From the NCBI GenBank assembly GCA_965224495.1, contig CBDCZI010000029.1, forward strand, positions 1-64,000: 64,000 nucleotides of DNA, given 5' to 3'. This document shows positions 59,146 to 64,000 of the stretch, piece after piece (the stretch's first letter is position 1; every line of letters starts with the position of its first letter). This DNA is from CBDCZI01 sp965224495 (GTDB lineage Bacteria; Bacteroidota; Bacteroidia; Cytophagales; JAAEPT01). The notes beneath the pieces were generated by a model. It was not told where the DNA came from, did not search any database, and saw only the letters and a list, made by a program, of their open reading frames with translations. A program made the position numbers and the translations under genes.

Positions 59146-59955
59146 TTATCCTTCTGTAGATTCAGCTTGCTCTTTAAGCATCTTAGCCGCTAAGTCTTGA
59201 TCAGTTTTAGAACGAGGTTCCTTTCCTGAAATCATTTCTTTTGCTTGCTCTATCCACTCTTCTTTAGCAACAATACCTTCTTTACCAATTTTCTCTTCGA
59301 TTGCTTTGATGTCCTCTTCAGTCCAAGCGGCAACTTGAGTCAATGTAGTAATTCCAGCTTCTTTTAATGTCTCTTCTCCTTTCGGTCCGATTCCGTCGAT
59401 TAAAACGACAGCGTCAGCAAAAACAACTTCAGTAGCGTTTGCGGCAGCAGCTTCAGCTTTTGCAGCGGCCTCAGCCTCAGCAGTAGCTTTCAATGCAGCT
59501 TCCTCTTCTTCTTTTTGTTTTTTAGCAGCAGCAGCTCTTACTTCTTCACGCTCAGCTTGTGCTTTTGCGATTTTAGAAGCTTTGTCTTTTGCTTCACCAT
59601 CTAAACGAGATTGGTCAGCGCTTTCTTTAGAAGCTTTCCATGCGTCAAATTTCTTATCAGCATCTTCTTGCTTGATAGCTCCTTTGTTCACACCTACTTG
59701 TAAGTGTTTTTTGAACATAACTCCTTCTTTAGAAAGAATCATACGTACAGTATCTGTTGGTGTAGCACCATCCAATACCCATTTCACAGCATTGTCGAAG
59801 TTTAGTTCAACAAGAGGAGGCTCAACGTTAGGGTTGAACGTACCTAGTTTTTCAACAATTCTACCGTCTCTTGGTGCTCTTGCATCTGCAACAACAACGT
59901 GGTAAAATGGTTTTCTTTTTCTACCGTGTCTTTGTAATCTAATTTTAGTAGCCAT
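59146..59955 (-). CDS. rpsP: Small-subunit ribosomal protein bS16 with long helix-hairpin-helix extension
   Basis: Residues 1-90 are normal bS16 (MATKIRLQRHGRKRKPFYHV, VADARAPRDGRIVEKLGTFN). The protein then continues to 269 aa. A helical, charged, Ala-rich coiled coil covers about 95-178 (KASKIAKAQAEREEVRAAAA, EEEEAALKATAEAEAAAKAE), and residues 183-235 look like a helix-hairpin-helix domain (VVLIDGIGPKGEETLKEAGI, TTLTQVAAWTEEDIKAIEEK). Bacteria usually have 80-90 aa; Bacteroidota forms tend to be longer, but this tail is exceptional. It heads the rimM-trmD-rplS operon. Confidence 0.95.
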   Translation of the reverse strand: MATKIRLQRHGRKRKPFYHVVVADARAPRDGRIVEKLGTFNPNVEPPLVELNFDNAVKWVLDGATPTDTVRMILSKEGVMFKKHLQVGVNKGAIKQEDADKKFDAWKASKESADQSRLDGEAKDKASKIAKAQAEREEVRAAAAKKQKEEEEAALKATAEAEAAAKAEAAAANATEVVFADAVVLIDGIGPKGEETLKEAGITTLTQVAAWTEEDIKAIEEKIGKEGIVAKEEWIEQAKEMISGKEPRSKTDQDLAAKMLKEQAESTEG

Positions 59956-60095
59956 AACTTTAATTTTTAATGATGGAACCCGTCCATCGGTGTTTAGCGA
60001 ACGGCAAAGGTAAGTGTTTTTATTTGATTACAAAAACTTTTTATCGCCAAAGGCTTACTTTCTACTAAACGAGATGGTAAATAGGGTTGTTCCTT

Positions 60096-60980
60096 TTAAT
60101 CAATTCTTAAATTGGAACTAATATCTCGTGCCAACAAACCTGCTTGCCCTAATTGTTCAGCTCCTTTATCTCCTGCTTCGCCGTGTTTATAAACGGCAAC
60201 AATCGAAGCCTCTTTTGGCGTGTATTCTTGTGCTAATAAAGAGAGTACAATTCCTGTTAGTACATCTCCAGAACCAGCGGTTGCCATACCTGGGTTTCCT
60301 GTTGAATTAAAATGAATTTCTCCATCAGGTAAACAAATAGCCGTGTATGCGCCTTTTACTATAAGTATAATCTTGTGTTTTTGTGCAAACTCAGTAGCCT
60401 TTTCCAACTCTTCAGTTGTACTTTTTGTTTCTCCAATTAGTCTTTCTAATTCCTTTTTGTGAGGTGTTAATATAGAGTTTTCGGGTAAATGGATTAATAG
60501 ATGAGGGTTTTTAGCAATTAGATGAAGTGCGTCGGCATCAATTACCAAAGGGTTTTGGGTAGATATTAATAAAATTGCTAAACTTTCTAAACAATCTTTT
60601 TCCATTCCTAAACCAGGACCAATCGCAATGGCTTGGTAATCTCTAATTTCAGGTAACGAAGAGATTGTAGTTGTCGTCTCTGCGGTAATTAGCATACATT
60701 CAGGAACGGAAGTTTGCATAATTACATAAGCACATTTAGGAACAAAAGCAGTCAACAAACCTACACCAGCACGCAAACAAGCTTCAGTAGCTAAACGACA
60801 AGCGCCTACTTTTCCATAACTTCCTCCAATAAACAGGGCGTGTCCATAAGTACCTTTGTGACTGTCTTTTTTTCTCTTCTTTATAAGAGTAGCAACTTGG
60901 GTTGTATAAAAGAGTTGTTTTTTGTTCTTTGAAATGAATTTATCATCGATACCTAGATTATTGAATTCGTTGTTTTTCAT
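60096..60980 (-). CDS. ADP/ATP-dependent NAD(P)H-hydrate dehydratase (NnrD domain only)
   Basis: This 294-aa protein repairs hydrated NAD(P)H (NADHX) in the cytoplasm. It shows the ribokinase-like core with DSHKGTYGHALFIGGSYGKV, AIAIGPGLGMEKDCLES, LVIDADALHLIAKNPHLL, ILTPHKKELERLIGE and the phosphate loop NPGMATAGSGDVLTGIVLSL. In most bacteria this domain follows an NnrE epimerase domain in one chain of about 500 aa. Here only a short leader, including NLGIDDKFISKNKKQLFYTT that resembles the interdomain linker, remains ahead of it, so it appears to have lost or separated the epimerase half. Confidence 0.9.
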   Translation of the reverse strand: MKNNEFNNLGIDDKFISKNKKQLFYTTQVATLIKKRKKDSHKGTYGHALFIGGSYGKVGACRLATEACLRAGVGLLTAFVPKCAYVIMQTSVPECMLITAETTTTISSLPEIRDYQAIAIGPGLGMEKDCLESLAILLISTQNPLVIDADALHLIAKNPHLLIHLPENSILTPHKKELERLIGETKSTTEELEKATEFAQKHKIILIVKGAYTAICLPDGEIHFNSTGNPGMATAGSGDVLTGIVLSLLAQEYTPKEASIVAVYKHGEAGDKGAEQLGQAGLLARDISSNLRID

Positions 60981-60989
60981 AATAAAAAG

Positions 60990-61994
60990 TTAAGCTCCTG
61001 TTTTAATAAATTCTATTGCTCGTTCCATAATTGTATCGATTCCGTTGATGGCTTCGGCTGGGTCTAAATCAATTTGAATAGTCGGAGGCACGCCATTCTC
61101 AAAATTATATCCATCGTGAGAAATTGTTTCTGTTACCGAAAAACGGTACGTCCAGCCATTAGGTAACTGCCCACCGTTTGGAGCACCAAGTCCGCCACCT
61201 GTTGTGTCGCCGATAAGTGTCATATGATTTATCGCTCTGACGCCTAAACTAAAGAAAGACGTTGCCGAATAACTACCTCTATCGGTCAATACAACCACGG
61301 GTTTTAAATAAATGTATCCTTTGGCAGGTTCTACAAAAGCATCTTCAGCAAGAGCGAAGGTGTTGTGAGCTTTTCCGTTTTTTATTTTTGAATCGTAGAT
61401 GAAGGTTTTTTCTTTTACAAAATGGCTCAATATTTTATAAATGTTGGTGACATCTCCCCCGCCATTGGCACGAAGATCTAAAATAAGACCATTTGTGTTT
61501 TGGTATTTGGCTAACATGAAATCCATTATACCGTCCGAAACTTCTCCTGTAAATGAACCGTAACGAATGTAGCCAATATTGTCATCAACTAATAAATCGT
61601 GACTAAAAGCTCCTGATATGTAGTATTTATCGCTCAAGTAGTGGTCCTTGAGCAGACGTGCATTGTAGTTATTCAGTCCCAATTTCGTAATATCAAATCG
61701 GGAAACTTGAAAACTTGAAACCAAATTGACGTGTCCATCTCGCAATTCGTTGAGCATATCAAACAAAACATCAAATAACGCGAGTTGGGGCATACCATTA
61801 TAGATTTGCTTTTGGTATTTAGCTTTTATTTCATCCCAATCAATGTTTTTGTATTCAAAAAAAGCATATTTTTCATCACATTCTTTCCATAAATAGTTAA
61901 ATGAAGCTACGGCATTAGGTTCGGGTTCGTCTTTAAAAAAAGGTTTACTACAACCAGTTAAAGCGACAATAAGGATAAATATTAATTTTTTCAT
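60990..61994 (-). CDS. S41 family peptidase, lipoprotein
   Basis: The 334-aa protein has a lipoprotein signal (MKKLIFILIVALTGCSK, lipobox LTGC). The S41 (tail-specific/IRBP) protease core includes LRDGHVNLV, IGYIRYGSFTGEVSDGIMDF, GLILDLRANGGGDVTNIYKI and the catalytic-serine segment VVLTDRGSYSATSFFSLGVR, then IGDTTGGGLGAPNGGQLPNG. It is anchored in the envelope; the substrate is unknown. Its ATG overlaps the stop of the upstream barrel-like gene (TAATG), so the pair is translationally coupled. Confidence 0.9.
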   Translation of the reverse strand: MKKLIFILIVALTGCSKPFFKDEPEPNAVASFNYLWKECDEKYAFFEYKNIDWDEIKAKYQKQIYNGMPQLALFDVLFDMLNELRDGHVNLVSSFQVSRFDITKLGLNNYNARLLKDHYLSDKYYISGAFSHDLLVDDNIGYIRYGSFTGEVSDGIMDFMLAKYQNTNGLILDLRANGGGDVTNIYKILSHFVKEKTFIYDSKIKNGKAHNTFALAEDAFVEPAKGYIYLKPVVVLTDRGSYSATSFFSLGVRAINHMTLIGDTTGGGLGAPNGGQLPNGWTYRFSVTETISHDGYNFENGVPPTIQIDLDPAEAINGIDTIMERAIEFIKTGA

Positions 61995-62896
61995 TATTCT
62001 AAAATCTTTTTGTTTAATCTAAAAAGTAAAGACACCATATACGAATTGGCTGAAACAGCTTCTCTATTAAAACCTGGGTTGATACTATAAGCATCCCAAC
62101 GGTAAGAAAAACGAATAGCATTGTTGTTTTTTAAGAAATAGGTGAGGTCAAGTTGGGTTGTTAATCGAGCCAATTTCCCCCAACTCACTGTTTTCATTGG
62201 GGGCAATACTTTTGTTTCGGTACTTGGGAAATTTGAAATTACTGCGTAATCAGGTCGTAAGTAAGAATGAAAAAGCGGAATGAATAACTGAAAATCAACA
62301 GCTAAATATTGTTTTTTTGTATCTCCTTGATGGTTCCACTTGAAAGATTTCGATTCAAAATCGAAACCTGTATTGATTTTTCCTGACAAACCATAAGAAA
62401 ATACGACATCATAAAAAGAAGCACCTGTATTAAAAAATGATTTATTTATTCGGCTATTTCCTCCATACATCGCGTAACCACCGATATAAGTTCTTAACCG
62501 CTCTCCTGTGAACTTATTTATTTTTCTTAAATAATGAAAATTTAATTGCGGATTGATGATGGTTGTTTTCGTACCTGCCCGAGGTGATTTTATTTTCCCG
62601 AAAGCTCCGTTAAGGAAAATACCCCATTCCAAATCGTCGCCTTTAACAAAGTAATCTAATTTCGTATTTGACAGTACACCTTTATAATAAAGGGGAGAAA
62701 CTGCAAAATCTTGTAATTTGTAAGAAGTGATACCTGTGCCAAGTTCAAAATACCTTGCTCGGTTTTTTCTTACGATTTTTTTTAGTTGCTTTTTTGTTTT
62801 GGGTAAAGTATCGTTTTGTACTAAGGTGTCGCTTTGGGCAACACACACGCCATAAAAGAGCCAAAAGCTAATAAACAGTAAAAATAATTTCTTCAT
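61994..62896 (-). CDS. Outer-membrane barrel-like protein, exported
   Basis: The 300-aa protein has a signal peptide (MKKLFLLFISFWLFYGVCVAQ). A basic linker (KTKKQLKKIVRKNRARYF) is followed by an antiparallel beta-rich body: FELGTGITSYKLQDFAVSPL, LDYFVKGDDLEWGIFLNGAF, INPQLNFHYLRKINKFTGER, ending AIRFSYRWDAYSINPG and YMVSLLFRLNKKILE. The aromatic strands and final FRLN suggest an outer-membrane barrel. No named family is recognised. It is coupled by a one-base overlap to the S41 peptidase lipoprotein. Confidence 0.7.
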   Translation of the reverse strand: MKKLFLLFISFWLFYGVCVAQSDTLVQNDTLPKTKKQLKKIVRKNRARYFELGTGITSYKLQDFAVSPLYYKGVLSNTKLDYFVKGDDLEWGIFLNGAFGKIKSPRAGTKTTIINPQLNFHYLRKINKFTGERLRTYIGGYAMYGGNSRINKSFFNTGASFYDVVFSYGLSGKINTGFDFESKSFKWNHQGDTKKQYLAVDFQLFIPLFHSYLRPDYAVISNFPSTETKVLPPMKTVSWGKLARLTTQLDLTYFLKNNNAIRFSYRWDAYSINPGFNREAVSANSYMVSLLFRLNKKILE

Positions 62897-63137
62897 TGTA
62901 ATTTGATGATAATAATGTTCAATTTAGCGAAAAAATAACTAATACCTAATCACCTGATTAGCAATTAGTTTTGTTTTCTATATAAAAGGATAGGCGAAAT
63001 AATCTACTGAAAACACAACCTAAAGCAAGTGTTATAGGTATAATCACCTATAACAACCAACTTTTTGACTTTTATTGTGAAACTCTATTTTTAGTGAGGA
63101 ACACAATGTTAATTTTTAGAAATATTTTTAACGAACG

Positions 63138-63167
63138 AAAAAGGAAGTCGAAAGACTTCCTTTTTTT
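63138..63167 (-). terminator. Terminator after the YjbR-like gene
   Basis: AAAGGAAGTC pairs with GACTTCCTTT around a GAAA tetraloop, with T runs. It ends the mfd-yjbR unit on the minus strand, 9 bp past the YjbR-like stop. Confidence 0.92.
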
Positions 63168-63175
63168 ATGCTTAA

Positions 63176-63532
63176 TCATTCCAACAAACGCCATTCCTCT
63201 CTTAGTTTTTTAGTAAATCCTTTGACTACTAATTCGTACGAATGGTCGATGAGTTCGATTAATAATTTATCATCAACTGAGCCATCGGTAAGTACGGTGT
63301 TCCAATGTTTTTTATTCATATGGTAACCAGCGGTAATTCCGTTGTTACTTTCCCGTAACTCGATAGCTCGTTCGGGGTCGCACTTTAGATTTATCGAAAC
63401 AAACTGTTCTAAGTCAGTTAAAGCAAACATTTTATTCATTACTTTAAAAACAAAGATATTCTTATCGAAAGGAAAACCTTCGGTAACACCTTTTTTTGCT
63501 AAACAATATGTTCTGAAAAATTCTATATCCAT
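63176..63532 (-). CDS. MmcQ/YjbR family protein
   Basis: The protein has 118 aa with the CyaY-like fold of the family: YCLAKKGVTEGFPFDKNIFV, FKVMNKMFALTDL, FVSINLKCDPERAIELRESN, ITAGYHMNKKHWNTVLTDGS and LLIELIDHSYELVVKGFTKK. YjbR proteins bind DNA in some studies and are common in bacteria, but the role is unclear. It starts 2 bp after mfd and is probably in its operon. Confidence 0.92.
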   Translation of the reverse strand: MDIEFFRTYCLAKKGVTEGFPFDKNIFVFKVMNKMFALTDLEQFVSINLKCDPERAIELRESNNGITAGYHMNKKHWNTVLTDGSVDDKLLIELIDHSYELVVKGFTKKLREEWRLLE

Positions 63533-63534
63533 AC

Positions 63535-64000
63535 CTAAACCTTACTTAACACTTCCAACGCCTTTTCAATAGTCGGCAACCTTTTGAATGTCAAAATCAT
63601 TTTACCTCTATGCTCTTTAAACGAAGCCGTTTGTGCATTGAGTTGTATATACGCAAGTACACGACCAAAGATATCGGATTGGAAATAATCGTCATTTTTA
63701 TCAATTTTGATATAGCCTTTTAGTGTCCCTCCAGTCAGTTTTATTTTCTCAAAGCCTAATTGTTCAGCAAGCCAACGCAGACGAACCATCTCTGTCAAGT
63801 CAGTAACCGATTGAGGCAATGCACCAAAACGGTCAATTAGAGCAGTAATAAATTCAGTTAATTCCTTTTCATCTTTGGTATTATCCAGTTGATTGTAAAG
63901 ACGCAAACGCTCCGTAATATTACTCACATAATCATCAGGAATAACCACCTCCAAATCCGTTTCAATCACACAATCTTGTATTGGTAAAAATACCTTTGCA
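63535..64000 (-). CDS. mfd: Transcription-repair coupling factor Mfd, C-terminal part (cut by window edge)
   Basis: The visible 155 or so residues read ETDLEVVIPDDYVSNITERL, RLYNQLDNTKDEKELTEFIT, ALIDRFGALPQSVTDLTEMV, RLRWLAEQLGFEKIKLTGGT and so on. This is the D7/TRCF domain at the end of Mfd (about 1100 aa in all), which regulates contact with UvrA. The frame is open to the window end, and the start lies beyond 64000. The full protein would displace stalled RNA polymerase and recruit UvrA. The YjbR-like gene follows after 2 bp. Confidence 0.95.
   Translation of the reverse strand, partial: AKVFLPIQDCVIETDLEVVIPDDYVSNITERLRLYNQLDNTKDEKELTEFITALIDRFGALPQSVTDLTEMVRLRWLAEQLGFEKIKLTGGTLKGYIKIDKNDDYFQSDIFGRVLAYIQLNAQTASFKEHRGKMILTFKRLPTIEKALEVLSKV

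Overview
The window is AT-rich DNA from a Bacteroidota chromosome, most likely a member of the Flavobacteriales. Lineage markers are a long NusB followed by a DUF1573 lipoprotein-like gene, yajC, a YbbR-like gene and coaE; GldJ-type gliding/secretion lipoproteins; a C-terminal type IX secretion (T9SS) sorting domain; a GT3-type glycogen synthase; mutL followed by two rhomboid genes; and -7 promoter boxes of the TAnnTTTG type with no Shine-Dalgarno sequences. The family cannot be fixed from the sequence alone. There are no rRNA genes, CRISPR arrays or prophage modules; one tRNA (Arg, ACG) is present.

Layout. 1-3.4 kb is a gene graveyard: decayed IS1595-like and IS256-like transposase pieces, a Crp/Fnr regulator, the tail of a lost ribA gene, and an intact IS3-family (IS2-like) element ending 20 bp before a pirin gene. 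3.4-8.2 kb holds pirin, a CDGSH/FMN glutamate-synthase fusion, an unknown gene and a DEAD-box helicase. 8.2-10.5 kb has a small membrane gene broken by an 11-bp tandem duplication, an orphan P-loop protein, and a Fic gene enclosed by 47-bp direct repeats built from the end of tRNA-Arg and its terminator. 10.5-13.6 kb is the nusB-to-coaE run (minus strand). 13.8-15.9 kb is an ABC exporter with a small partner.

16.4-26.1 kb is the most distinctive region: two paralogous secreted fibre-like proteins, a T9SS-sorted surface protein, a lipoprotein, a barrel-like protein with a very basic N-terminal stretch, and an exported WD40-caspase protein, arranged as one or two operons. Then come dnaX, split by an A10 run that looks like a slippage site for tau/gamma synthesis, an M16 protease, a DUF3109 protein, tandem gldJ-like genes, comF, prfC, lipoproteins, mutL, two rhomboids, asd, a methyltransferase and a GGGP synthase-like gene. 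46.8-57.4 kb holds a PhoU remnant beside a phosphate porin, glycogen synthase, a DUF547 gene, a DinB-Fic chimeric pseudogene, rsmI, a hydrolase, gltX, a Na/Pi symporter and dapF. 57.5-64 kb has rplS-trmD-rimM-rpsP (with a long S16 extension), nnrD, an S41 protease and its partner, a YjbR protein and the 3' end of mfd.

A dispersed non-coding repeat family (six copies, A-F) occupies most of the large gene-free stretches between 16 and 47 kb. Copies A and C are near-identical inverted repeats enclosing about 15 kb that includes the whole fibre/caspase cluster.
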